Source: Pantoea rodasii (GTDB lineage: Bacteria > Pseudomonadota > Gammaproteobacteria > Enterobacterales > Enterobacteriaceae). From it: 64,000 nucleotides of DNA. The position numbers and the translations under genes are program-made. Under the pieces are notes generated by a model, which saw only the letters and a program-made list of their open reading frames with translations, searched no databases and had not been told where the DNA came from. Below are positions 1-8,017 of this stretch, one piece after another. The DNA lies in the NCBI RefSeq assembly GCF_002095465.1, contig NZ_MLFP01000004.1:186001-250000 (forward strand), in the 5' to 3' direction. Position 1 is the first letter of the stretch, and each line of letters opens with the position of its first letter.

Positions 1-61
1 CATTATTCAGATTGGATTGAAACTTGGTGAGACGCGCAAATCACCACTGCTTTGACTGATA

Positions 62-81
62 GGGCGCACCGAAGTGCGCCC
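62..81 (-). terminator. GC-rich hairpin after the DUF1330 gene
   Basis: Arms GGGCGCAC and GTGCGCCC pair perfectly around the loop CGAA, 10 bp beyond the stop of the minus-strand DUF1330 gene. There is no clear T-run, so termination is inferred only from position and stem strength. Confidence 0.5.
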
Positions 82-91
82 CTTTGGCAGG

Positions 92-382
92 TTAAGCCAC
101 ACCCTTGACCAGCAGCACGCGATAGTTCGCGCCTTTGACCCGATGGGCTTTTGCTTCCTGATACGCCGGGCTGTGATACCAGGCTTTTGCTGCATCAATA
201 TCCGCAAACTCCAGCACCACTACGCCTTCCGCATCGCGGCCTTCCAGTACTTCAAGATCGCCATAAAACGCCAGCGGCGTGATCTGATGATCGCCGCGTG
301 CCTCACCGGCTTTCTGCGCGTAAGTCGCCAGTTCATCTTTATCCAGCGTTTCGTCTTTAATCATCACCACATAAGCGGCCAT
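92..382 (-). CDS. DUF1330 family small protein
   Basis: A 96-residue protein with the DUF1330 pattern: a short ferredoxin-like alpha/beta fold beginning AAYVVMIKDETL and containing VVVLEFADIDAAKAWYHSPAYQEA, the characteristic D..AAKAWY.S..Y region. The family is cytosolic and has no established biochemical role. Its start codon shares one base with the stop of the upstream yghU-like gene (TAATG), so the two are probably translationally coupled. A hairpin follows the stop. The family call is firm; no function is assigned. Confidence 0.85.
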   Translation of the reverse strand: MAAYVVMIKDETLDKDELATYAQKAGEARGDHQITPLAFYGDLEVLEGRDAEGVVVLEFADIDAAKAWYHSPAYQEAKAHRVKGANYRVLLVKGVA

Positions 383-1263
383 TACTGTTCTCCTCGCGCC
401 TGACGTTTGTCTTCAGTGTTGGTATCGAAATCAGAAGCATCGTGGCGCTCCAGCAGTTGATCCTGCGGCTCGGCACCAAACGCCTTATTCACTTTGCGAC
501 CCCGGATCACCGCTGGACGTTCAGCGATTTCTTTGGCCCAGCGCACCACGTTCTTATAGGACTGCACATCAAGGAACTCGCCGCCGCCGTAAATATTGTT
601 CAGCACCAGGTTGCCGTACCACGGCCAGGTGGCGATATCGGCGATGGTGTATTCCTCACCGGCGAGGAAACGGTTATTCGCGAGCTGACGATCCAGCACA
701 TCCAGCTGACGCTTGGCTTCCAGCGTGAAGCGGTTGACGGCGTATTCGATTTTTTCTGGCGCGTAGAAATAGAAGTGACCGTAGCCGCCGCCCAGATAAG
801 GCGCAGAACCCTGCAGCCAGAACAGCCAGTTCAGGGTTTCAGTACGACCGGCCACATCGGCAGGAATGAAGTGACCAAACTTCTCAGCCAGATACAGCAG
901 GATGTTGCCTGATTCGAACACGCGCAGCGGTGGTGTGACCGAGTGATCGCTGAGTGCAGGGATTTTAGAGTTCGGGTTCACGTCAACGAAGCCGCTGGAG
1001 AACTGATCGCCATCACCGATGCGAATCAGCCAGGCATCGTATTCGGCCTCTTTAGCGCCAACCGCCAGCAATTCTTCCAACAGGATGGTGACCTTCTGGC
1101 CGTTCGGGGTGCCGAGCGAATAGAGCTGCAGCGGGTGTTTGCCGACCGGCAGGGTTTTATCATGCGTCGGCCCGGCGAACGGACGGTTGGTTTTCGCGCC
1201 GTTACCTTTGGCTTCCGGGTCCCAGGTCCAGACTTTCGCGGGCTGATACTGATTTTCCGACAT
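382..1263 (-). CDS. yghU: YghU-type glutathione S-transferase / disulfide-bond oxidoreductase
   Basis: A 293-residue cytosolic GST-fold protein nearly collinear with E. coli YghU. It opens with QYQPAKVWTWD, then PVGKHPLQLYSLGTPNGQK leads into the thioredoxin-like domain (about residues 40–130), with NPNSKIPAL (the cis-proline loop) and VFESGNILLYLAEKFG. An all-helical C-terminal domain ends with ERHDASDFDTNTEDKR, a YghU signature. The family binds two glutathiones and reduces disulfides of small thiols or organic hydroperoxides. It is probably transcribed with the DUF1330 gene. Family and symbol are recognised with confidence; the substrate is not known. Confidence 0.93.
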   Translation of the reverse strand: MSENQYQPAKVWTWDPEAKGNGAKTNRPFAGPTHDKTLPVGKHPLQLYSLGTPNGQKVTILLEELLAVGAKEAEYDAWLIRIGDGDQFSSGFVDVNPNSKIPALSDHSVTPPLRVFESGNILLYLAEKFGHFIPADVAGRTETLNWLFWLQGSAPYLGGGYGHFYFYAPEKIEYAVNRFTLEAKRQLDVLDRQLANNRFLAGEEYTIADIATWPWYGNLVLNNIYGGGEFLDVQSYKNVVRWAKEIAERPAVIRGRKVNKAFGAEPQDQLLERHDASDFDTNTEDKRQARGEQ

Positions 1264-1364
1264 AGTGATTTCGCCTTGTTGTGATTGCGTTTTTGCTGCT
1301 ACTGAGTGTAGCAGCGACAGATGAAGGCGATTTAACCGCGCTGGCGGTGAGATGCAAAGCGTGA

Positions 1365-2383
1365 TTATGTGAAGTTTTCTTGCGTAAACAGCATAAAGTC
1401 CACTTTGCCGGACTGATAGGTATCGGGTTGTTCACCGTCTTCGAGGTGTTTTAGCAGCAGCGTCAGCGCCAGCTGGGCGTGACGCAGGGTATTTTGATCG
1501 AGTGTTAACGTCAGCACGCGCTTCTCAAAAAGCTGGCGCGTGGTGGCATAGAGTTCATGCGTCATATACACCACTTTGCCGCCGAGTCGATGGCGCGCCA
1601 GCGCTTCGTGGATTTGCGTATTGCCGAGGCCGGTGTTGTAGAGTCCGACGATATTTTGCGATCCGGCCAGAGTCTTCTCCAGCAGACGACTGATACGATC
1701 GCGTTCATCCTGCCCGGCAAGAATTTCCCGCAACCTTAGCTGCGGAAAACGCTCCGCCAGCACCGCCTGAAAACCGTCAATACGCTGACGATGGGCCGAA
1801 TAGTCGGCGCGGCCACTCACCAGCACCACATCGCCCGGTGCATTGATCATGCTGCCGAGCATCAACCCGGCGGTGCGTCCAGCTTTATACTGATCAATGC
1901 CAACATGGCACAAGCGCGCCGCATCGGGCAGATCGGTGACCATGGTGATCACCGGCACGCCGCGCGCCTGACACGCTGCTAAAGCATCATAAATCAGCGG
2001 ATTTTCGTGGGCGAAAACGATCAGCGCATCCATCTTTTTACTGCTGGTGGCAATGTGCGCGGCCAGCTTCTCGGGTGCGTTTTCCGGGATCAGCGTGCGA
2101 TGCAGGCGCAGACGGCGATAGCCCAGTTCATCAGCAAGACGGGCAAAATCCTGTGCCAGCTGCTGGAAGAAGAACGAACCGTTGCCGCTGAGCAGCACTT
2201 CAATCTGCCAGCTGTGGCGATGTTCTTCTGGCAGGATGCGCTTTAAACCCGCATCCCGCGCCGCCTGCAGGATTTTTTGGTCATTGCCGGGGACACACCA
2301 CCGCGATCGTTTAATACCCGATCGACCGTGGCCACGCCGACCCCGACTTGCTTAGCCAGCTCCGCTAGCGTCAGTGCTTTCAT
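1365..2383 (-). CDS. LacI-family sugar regulator (frameshifted)
   Basis: The N-terminal helix-turn-helix KALTLAELAKQVGVGVATVD plus RVLNDRG is in one frame, and the periplasmic-binding-like effector domain (EVLLSGNGSFFFQQL onward) is in another. Adding one base to the T6 run at 2273–2278 (A-run on the coding strand) joins them into about 339 residues, normal for the family. The start is taken at the ATG at 2383; an ATG at 2398 is also possible and neither has a strong ribosome site. It is divergent from the IolG-like gene 100 bp away and so probably controls it. The effector is likely a sugar or polyol, by family. The frameshift is most likely a sequencing error. Confidence 0.8.
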
Positions 2384-2483
2384 CTGAGGTAATTCCATCA
2401 AAAACCGCGTTCAGCTAGCCTGCCAGAAAGCGCTATTTTGACAACATTGGCTCTTCCAAAATGTGAACAAAAGGAGCGTTAAA

Positions 2484-3494
2484 ATGCGGACCCCGCAACG
2501 TTTTGCCTTGATTGGTAGTGGATTTATCGGCCAGGTGCACGCCGCGAACCTGGCGGCGCATCCTGGCGTGGATCTGGCGCTGGTGTGCGACATTGATGCG
2601 TCACGTGCCGAAGCGGTAGCGCAGCGCTATGGCGCGCGGGCAGCCAGCGTGCAGCAGGCATTGAACAGTGATGCCATCGACGCGGTGCTGATCGCCAGCG
2701 CCACGCCAACCCACGCTGAACTGCTGGAGCAAGCGGTGCTGGCGGGCAAAGCGGTGTACTGCGAGAAACCGATTGATCTGTCGTTGCAGCGTGCGCGTGA
2801 GGTGGTGGAGAAGATTTCCCCGGTGCAGGTTCCCGTTACCGTTGGCTTCAACCGCCGTTTTGACCAGAGCCATCAGCAACTTAAATCACAGCTGCAACAA
2901 GGGCTGATTGGCCGCACTGAACTGATTCAGATGGTGTGCCGCGCGTCAGAACTGCCGCCAATCAGCTATCTGCAAGCTTCTGGCGGTCAGATGCGCGATC
3001 AGGCGATCCACTTTTTCGATTTGCTGCGCTGGCTGACAGAAGATGAAGTCAGCACTGTCGGTGCGCTGGGCGCGGCGCTGGCAATGCCGGAGATCCGTGA
3101 TTTTGATGTCGATACTTCGGTGCTGATCATGCGCATGCAGCAAGGCGCACTGGCACAACTGGATAACACTCGCCGCACGGCTTACGGCTACGACGAACGC
3201 ATCAGCGTGATGGGCAGTAAAGGGATGCTGGCTTCAGAGAGCCAGTCAGCGCGCGGCGCCACGCTGTATCAGGGCAACGGTATTACCCAACCCGGTTTGT
3301 ATGCCGACTGGTTTAGCCGGGTGAAAGAGACTTACTACACCCATCTGGATGCGTTTGTGCGTCATATCGGCGGAGAGAAAATCGATGGGCTGCCAGGATT
3401 GATCGACGGTCTGCGCGCGCAGGCGATTGCCGAGGCGGCACAGCAATCACTGACACGCGGTGAATTTGTGGAAGTGGAGTGGGTGGCAATTTAA
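2484..3494 (+). CDS. IolG-like inositol/polyol 2-dehydrogenase (Gfo/Idh/MocA family)
   Basis: A 336-residue NAD(P)-dependent oxidoreductase. The N-terminal Rossmann fold shows GSGFIGQVHAANLA, the EKP motif (CEKPIDLSL) sits near residue 95, and GGQMRDQAIHFFDLLRWL carries the Asp and His that serve catalysis in inositol dehydrogenase (IolG). It would oxidise a cyclitol or sugar hydroxyl to a ketone. The start at 2484 is preceded by AAGGAG at 2471–2476. It diverges from the LacI-type regulator and converges with the IolH-like gene. IolG or a close paralogue acting on another inositol isomer is the best reading; the exact substrate cannot be told from sequence. Confidence 0.82.
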   Translation: MRTPQRFALIGSGFIGQVHAANLAAHPGVDLALVCDIDASRAEAVAQRYGARAASVQQALNSDAIDAVLIASATPTHAELLEQAVLAGKAVYCEKPIDLSLQRAREVVEKISPVQVPVTVGFNRRFDQSHQQLKSQLQQGLIGRTELIQMVCRASELPPISYLQASGGQMRDQAIHFFDLLRWLTEDEVSTVGALGAALAMPEIRDFDVDTSVLIMRMQQGALAQLDNTRRTAYGYDERISVMGSKGMLASESQSARGATLYQGNGITQPGLYADWFSRVKETYYTHLDAFVRHIGGEKIDGLPGLIDGLRAQAIAEAAQQSLTRGEFVEVEWVAI

Positions 3495-3500
3495 TAACAG

Positions 3501-3524
3501 GGCGCGGCACACTGGCCGCGCCTC
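3501..3524. terminator. Hairpin between convergent genes
   Basis: GGCGCGGC and GCCGCGCC form a strong stem in the 34-bp gap between the convergent IolG-like and IolH-like genes. There is no long T-run on either strand. A shared bidirectional terminator is inferred from position. Confidence 0.5.
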
Positions 3525-3528
3525 AGCT

Positions 3529-4410
3529 TTACTTCAGTAGTTCACGCTCTATCAATTCCCGCGTTTCTACCGCCTGATACTTCATCTTTTCCGGATAACC
3601 AAACAGCGCCGCCGAGATAATCGACTCACCGCCAACTTTGTAGGTGCGGTTGGCGAAATCCATTTCGCGCAGCGCTTCAAACAGCGCATCAAAGTTCACC
3701 TCGCCTTCACCCACTGCCACGTGCTGATGAATGGTCGCATCAACGCCCGGTGGGTTAACGATATAGCGGCAGTGCTTAGTGTGGTTCATGGTATCGGCAA
3801 TCAGCATATGCGACAGATCGTCGCCCGCGTAATGCAGCATGTTTTTCACATCGCCCACGCCTTTGTCGTAGTAGAAGGTGTGTGGCGCGCTGTAGATGTA
3901 TTTAACGTTGTCGCTGCGGAACGATTTCACGATATCCGCCGTTTCGTTGCTTTGTTCGCAGAAATCCCATGGATGTGCCTGAATTTCGACGCGGATGCCT
4001 TCTCGTTCGAAAATCGGCAATAACTCTTCCATCGAGCGATAGAACATCTCTTCGCAGATTTCCGGCTCGTTCGGGTTGCCGGATAGCTCGGTGTTGATCA
4101 CCTGCACACCCATCTCAACGGCGATTTCAATCATGCGTTTCCAGTTTTTCACCGCCGCCTGACGACGCAATTCGTCCGGGCCAGACCAGCGATAAACGGT
4201 GATAAACGACGAGATTTCCACGCCAGTCGCATTTAGCGCGTTTTTATACTCGCGCATGATTTCGCGACTGGCTTTTGGATGTTTATAGAATGGATTGATC
4301 TGCGGATGGGGCGACTGTTCGATGTACTTGTAACCCCATTCGGCCACCTGATGCACCATGCGCGTGATGCCCATCTCTCTGATGACATCCACATCAAAAG
4401 CGATTTTCAT
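3529..4410 (-). CDS. iolH: IolH-like sugar phosphate isomerase/epimerase
   Basis: A 293-residue TIM-barrel protein strongly resembling Bacillus IolH. Signature stretches are MKIAFDVDVIREMG, YKYIEQSPHPQINPFYKHPK, VINTELSGNP, EICEEMFYRSMEELLP, IQAHPWDFCE and DTMNHTKHCRYI. The conserved E, H, D and H residues suit a divalent-metal xylose-isomerase-like site. IolH is part of inositol catabolism but its reaction is poorly defined. The start at 4410 (ATG) follows AGGAGAA, with 16 bp after the upstream oxidoreductase, so the two form an operon. The family assignment is strong. Confidence 0.88.
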   Translation of the reverse strand: MKIAFDVDVIREMGITRMVHQVAEWGYKYIEQSPHPQINPFYKHPKASREIMREYKNALNATGVEISSFITVYRWSGPDELRRQAAVKNWKRMIEIAVEMGVQVINTELSGNPNEPEICEEMFYRSMEELLPIFEREGIRVEIQAHPWDFCEQSNETADIVKSFRSDNVKYIYSAPHTFYYDKGVGDVKNMLHYAGDDLSHMLIADTMNHTKHCRYIVNPPGVDATIHQHVAVGEGEVNFDALFEALREMDFANRTYKVGGESIISAALFGYPEKMKYQAVETRELIERELLK

Positions 4411-4426
4411 GTTGTTCTCCTGATCG

Positions 4427-5464
4427 TTAAGCGGTGCGCTCTTCATTAAACACCACACCGATCTGCTTCCTGACTTCATCCATGGCGTGCAGCGTGGCCA
4501 GTGAGGTGGCCAGCGGACGGACAGGCGAATCAAGCAGCCCCTGATGGATACACCAGGCGGTATGTTCGATTTCATGACAGAGCTGAATATAGCGATTTTT
4601 CGGTTCTTCCCAGCGCAGCGTGTGGCGGCCATCGCTGGAGGTGAGGCGGAAATTGCCTGGCGCATAGAACTGGCCGTCGATGTAGATCGTGGCATCGCGA
4701 CCGGCAATCACGGCGGTGCCGGGTGTGTTGCTGAACAGCGTGGTGTTGAGCACCGAGTGCATGCCATTGCCATGGGTCAGCAACATCGACGTTTGGCCAT
4801 TGACGCCGCCCGGTGCAGGCTGGCCTTTCGCCACAATGCTGTCGGGTGCGCCGCCGACCAGCACGCTAAAGCCGATCAAATAGCTGCCGAGATCCAGCAT
4901 TGGTCCGCCCGCCAGATCGAGATTGAAAATGCGGTGATCCTGTGTGAAGTGTTCTCCATGATCGGCGATCAAGGTGTGAATATCGCCCAGCGCACCATCA
5001 GCCAGCAACTGGCGGATCACATCGTATTTCGGCGCGAAATCGCACCACATTGCCTCTACGCACAAGCGTTGTTGTTTGTGTGCTTCCTGCTGTAACTGCA
5101 ACGCCTGTAGTGCATTAAGCGCTAGCGGCTTCTCAATCAGCACATGTTTGCCGGCTTGCAGCGCGCGCAGACCATCCGGGAAGTGGTGATTGTGTGGCGT
5201 GGCGATATACACCACATCGATGTCATTCCGGCTCAGCAGTGCGTCAATGCCTTCGACGGCGTGCGGAATATCCCATTTGCTGGCAAAGGCCTGCGCTTTT
5301 TCGAGGCTGCGTGACGACACGGCCACCAGTTGCTGCTGAGTATGGTGACGCAGCGCGTTGGCAAAATGGTCGGCGATCCAGCCGGGGCCAACAATGCCCC
5401 AGCGCAGCGCGGGAATTTGATTTTCAGGGTGACGGCGAGGTGCTGGTAAGGATGTAGGGAACAT
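4427..5464 (-). CDS. Gfo/Idh/MocA family oxidoreductase (dihydrodiol-dehydrogenase-like)
   Basis: A 345-residue NAD(P)-dependent oxidoreductase. The nucleotide-binding fold contains WGIVGPGWIADHFANAL, followed by VYIATPHNHH, the EKP motif (HVLIEKPLALN) and the C-terminal sheet domain with GGPMLDLGSYLI. The form resembles dimeric dihydrodiol dehydrogenase and D-xylose/glucose dehydrogenases more than IolG. The start has GGAGATGAT just upstream. It is first in an operon with the IolH-like gene and divergent from the second LacI regulator. The substrate is unknown; a sugar or cyclitol is inferred from the neighbours. Confidence 0.8.
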   Translation of the reverse strand: MFPTSLPAPRRHPENQIPALRWGIVGPGWIADHFANALRHHTQQQLVAVSSRSLEKAQAFASKWDIPHAVEGIDALLSRNDIDVVYIATPHNHHFPDGLRALQAGKHVLIEKPLALNALQALQLQQEAHKQQRLCVEAMWCDFAPKYDVIRQLLADGALGDIHTLIADHGEHFTQDHRIFNLDLAGGPMLDLGSYLIGFSVLVGGAPDSIVAKGQPAPGGVNGQTSMLLTHGNGMHSVLNTTLFSNTPGTAVIAGRDATIYIDGQFYAPGNFRLTSSDGRHTLRWEEPKNRYIQLCHEIEHTAWCIHQGLLDSPVRPLATSLATLHAMDEVRKQIGVVFNEERTA

Positions 5465-5634
5465 ATCATCTCCGTTTTTATGGGGTACAACATCGCTGGG
5501 AGCCGATAAGGCAGATCGCTTTCACTATAGAAAGGCGCACCTACACCCTCTACCTCTTTGCTGATGGAAATCCATCAGCTCAATTTGCCAGGGTCAGGCA
5601 ATTAGATATCAAACATTTATTCGGTATGGAATCT

Positions 5635-5657
5635 AAATGAAATGATCCATTTCATTT
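5635..5657. promoter_or_regulatory. Perfect inverted repeat in a divergent promoter region
   Basis: Two 10-base arms (AAATGAAATG and CATTTCATTT) pair perfectly around ATC, midway in the divergent region between the oxidoreductase starting at 5464 and the LacI-type gene at 5797. It is suitable as an operator for a dimeric regulator; the binder is unknown. The remaining 5465–5796 sequence is AT-rich and holds no gene. Confidence 0.45.
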
Positions 5658-5762
5658 TTGCGAGGACGATCATAAGTCTGAAAGGTTAACTATCAAATCA
5701 TGAGAGGAAATGCAGATTGGAGTCACGTCACATTCGCACTGGTCAGCAAAATAAGGCATTAT

Positions 5763-5784
5763 TTTTGATAACTAACTATCAAAA
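5763..5784. promoter_or_regulatory. Probable LacI-type operator
   Basis: TTTTGATA and TATCAAAA form an inverted repeat around ACTAAC, ending 12 bp before the LacI-family start codon. The placement suggests autorepression. Related arms recur at 6956–6972 and 7046–7064, upstream of the IolE-like gene. Confidence 0.5.
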
Positions 5785-5796
5785 TGGAATGTGATG

Positions 5797-6822
5797 ATGA
5801 GCAAAATCACCCTCAATGCCATCGCTCGCGCCGCAGGCGTGGGCGTTGCGACGGTGGACCGTGTGCTAAACCGTCGCGCACCGGTGCGTGCTGCCACCGA
5901 ACAGAAGGTGCTGGAAGCCGCCCAACGTTTAGGATATCAGCTCGGGCCGGTAGCGCCGATCAACGGTTCAATCCAGTCCGCACGCGTCACGCTGCGCATG
6001 GGGTTTGTGCTGCTCTCCCAATCTTACTCGTTCTATCATGCGCTGACTGATGCGCTGCGCCAGCAGACGCAGCCGTTACATCCTTCAGGCACTGAGCCGC
6101 AGTTTTACTGGCATGATATTGATGATGTCGAGGCCGTAGTCGCCTCGCTGTATACCCTTGCAGAACAGGTGGATGTGATTGGCTTAGTCGCGCTGGATCA
6201 TCCGTTAATCCGCCACGCGATTGAGAACATCTCGCGCCAGGGCGTTCGGGTGTATACACTGTTCTCCAACTTCTCGCCCTGTGGACATGCAGGCTATTTC
6301 GGGCTGGATAATCAAAAGGCCGGGCGCACGGCCGGTTGGGTGGCCTCGCATCTGCTGCATCAGCCGGGATCGGTGGGCGTGCTGGTGGGCGACCATCGTT
6401 TTACCTGTCAGGAGAGCTGCGAAATCAGCTTCCGCTCCTACCTGCGCGAACAGGACAGTAGCCGACGCGTGCTGGAACCGTTAAAAACACATGAGTCGAT
6501 CGATGGCGGCTATCACGCTACCCGTCAGTTGCTGGAAGAACATGCCGATCTGGCGTTGATCTATGCGCCCTGCGGCGGTGTTGAAGGCGTTATTCAGGCG
6601 TTGCGCCAGCAGCCGCAGCGCAAGGTGGCGTTAATCTGTCACGGTCCGGTGAAAGAGGGCGAGCTGGCACTGATTGACGGCACGATTACCGTGATGATTC
6701 GCCATGAAATTGAGGATATGGCACGGCAGCTCGTCCGCACCGTTCAGCAGCATGTCGAGCCGGGAACGCATTTTTCCCAGGTTACGCTGCCGTTTGAGAT
6801 CATCACGCGTGAGAATCTTTAG
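5797..6822 (+). CDS. LacI-family transcriptional regulator
   Basis: A 341-residue repressor-type protein. The helix-turn-helix ITLNAIARAAGVGVATVD plus RVLN is followed by a hinge helix and a sugar-binding-protein-like effector domain (residues about 60–335, with YFGLDNQKAGRTAG and GSVGVLVGD). It intact resembles the broken LacI gene at 1365–2383, including the shared GVGVATVDRVLN. The start is chosen at 5797 because GGAA lies at a suitable distance; 5791 and 5794 are alternatives. It sits between two catabolic operons and has an inverted repeat over its own leader, so local control of the cluster is likely. The inducer is unknown. Confidence 0.88.
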   Translation: MSKITLNAIARAAGVGVATVDRVLNRRAPVRAATEQKVLEAAQRLGYQLGPVAPINGSIQSARVTLRMGFVLLSQSYSFYHALTDALRQQTQPLHPSGTEPQFYWHDIDDVEAVVASLYTLAEQVDVIGLVALDHPLIRHAIENISRQGVRVYTLFSNFSPCGHAGYFGLDNQKAGRTAGWVASHLLHQPGSVGVLVGDHRFTCQESCEISFRSYLREQDSSRRVLEPLKTHESIDGGYHATRQLLEEHADLALIYAPCGGVEGVIQALRQQPQRKVALICHGPVKEGELALIDGTITVMIRHEIEDMARQLVRTVQQHVEPGTHFSQVTLPFEIITRENL

Positions 6823-6955
6823 CCTCTAAACAAGACTCATCGCCAGCAGCGCAACAATCCACGCAAATGGGAATGCCAATGAGCTGAGGGAGGAACAATG
6901 TGTTGTGCCGTGGTGGCCAGCCTCCTTCGTCTGGAAGTCGCGCCAGCTATGAATT

Positions 6956-6972
6956 TGATAGTTAATCTATCA
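6956..6972. promoter_or_regulatory. Candidate operator upstream of the IolE-like gene
   Basis: TGATAG and CTATCA are perfectly inverted around TTAAT, inside TTTGATA...TATCATTT. A second, weaker copy (TTTGATA then TATC) lies at 7046–7064, just before the start codon. Both resemble the repeat over the LacI gene leader, so the same regulator probably acts here. Confidence 0.5.
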
Positions 6973-7083
6973 TTTTTGTGATGATAAATAATATGATCGC
7001 TATCAAAAAATGAAAGTTTCATGATTGCTGAAGGTGAAATATTTATTTGATACTTGCGCTATCTCTTACCGCAAGGAACGATC

Positions 7084-8007
7084 ATGACAATTCATATTGC
7101 TAACGCACCCTGTAGCTGGGGCGTGGACGATCCGAAAAATCCCTTCCTGCCACCGTGGCAAAAAGTCCTCCGCGAAGCCGCTGAGGCCGGATACCAAAGT
7201 ATTGAGCTGGGCCCATGGACCTATCTGCCGACCGATGCCGCTGAACTGCGTCACCAGCTGGAAGCCCATCAGCTTTCGCTGGTGGCAGGCACGATCTTTG
7301 ACGATCTGGTCAGCGAAGCCAATTTCCCGGCGATGGTTGAGCTGGCACACAACATCTGTCGCAACCTGTCGCAGGTCCCTACCGCAGAGAAAACCCACGC
7401 GGAAAATCTGCCCGCGCCTTACCTGGTGATTATTGATTTCGGTAATCCTGAGCGTGCGAAATTTGCCGGTCAGTCAGACAAAGCGCCGCGTTTGTCCGGC
7501 GAAGAGTGGCAGCGCATGATGCAGCACATCATCACCCTGAGCCAGATTGCTCGCGATGAATATGGCGTGCGTGCGGTGATCCATCCGCATGCGGGCGGCT
7601 GCATTGAGTTCGCCGACGAGCTGGAGCAGCTGGTGCAGGACATTCCGCACGAGGTGGCCGGTTTGTGCCTCGACACCGGGCATCTCTATTACTCCGGCAT
7701 GGATCCGATCCCTTACCTGAGCCGTTACTGGAATCGCATCGATTATCTGCACTTTAAAGATGTGAATGATGCGGTCTGGCGCGATGTGATTGCGCGCGGC
7801 GTCGATTTCTTTGCCGCCTGCGCCGAAGGGGTGATGTGCCCGATTGGCAAAGGAGCGATTGATTATCCGGCGGTGCGGGCGTTCCTCGCGGAGCGAAACT
7901 ATCAGGGCTGGATCACTATCGAGCAGGAGCGCGATCCGCGTCATGCCGACACCAGCCTGCGCGACGTCACCGCCAGCCTTCACTACCTGCAATCAGTCGG
8001 ATTCTAA
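7084..8007 (+). CDS. IolE-like TIM-barrel dehydratase/isomerase
   Basis: A 307-residue xylose-isomerase-like TIM barrel. NAPCSWGVDDP at residues 6–16 is typical of the IolE (inosose dehydratase) branch. Later motifs are IHPHAGGCIEF, GLCLDTGHLYYSG, HFKDVN and TIEQERDP, which supply the metal-binding Glu/His/Asp set. It would dehydrate or isomerise a keto-cyclitol or keto-sugar such as the product of the IolG-like enzyme. The start at 7084 follows AAGGAACG. It is followed after 10 bp by another oxidoreductase, so they form an operon. Orthology to true IolE is likely but not certain. Confidence 0.78.
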   Translation: MTIHIANAPCSWGVDDPKNPFLPPWQKVLREAAEAGYQSIELGPWTYLPTDAAELRHQLEAHQLSLVAGTIFDDLVSEANFPAMVELAHNICRNLSQVPTAEKTHAENLPAPYLVIIDFGNPERAKFAGQSDKAPRLSGEEWQRMMQHIITLSQIARDEYGVRAVIHPHAGGCIEFADELEQLVQDIPHEVAGLCLDTGHLYYSGMDPIPYLSRYWNRIDYLHFKDVNDAVWRDVIARGVDFFAACAEGVMCPIGKGAIDYPAVRAFLAERNYQGWITIEQERDPRHADTSLRDVTASLHYLQSVGF

Positions 8008-8017
8008 GGAGAACATC

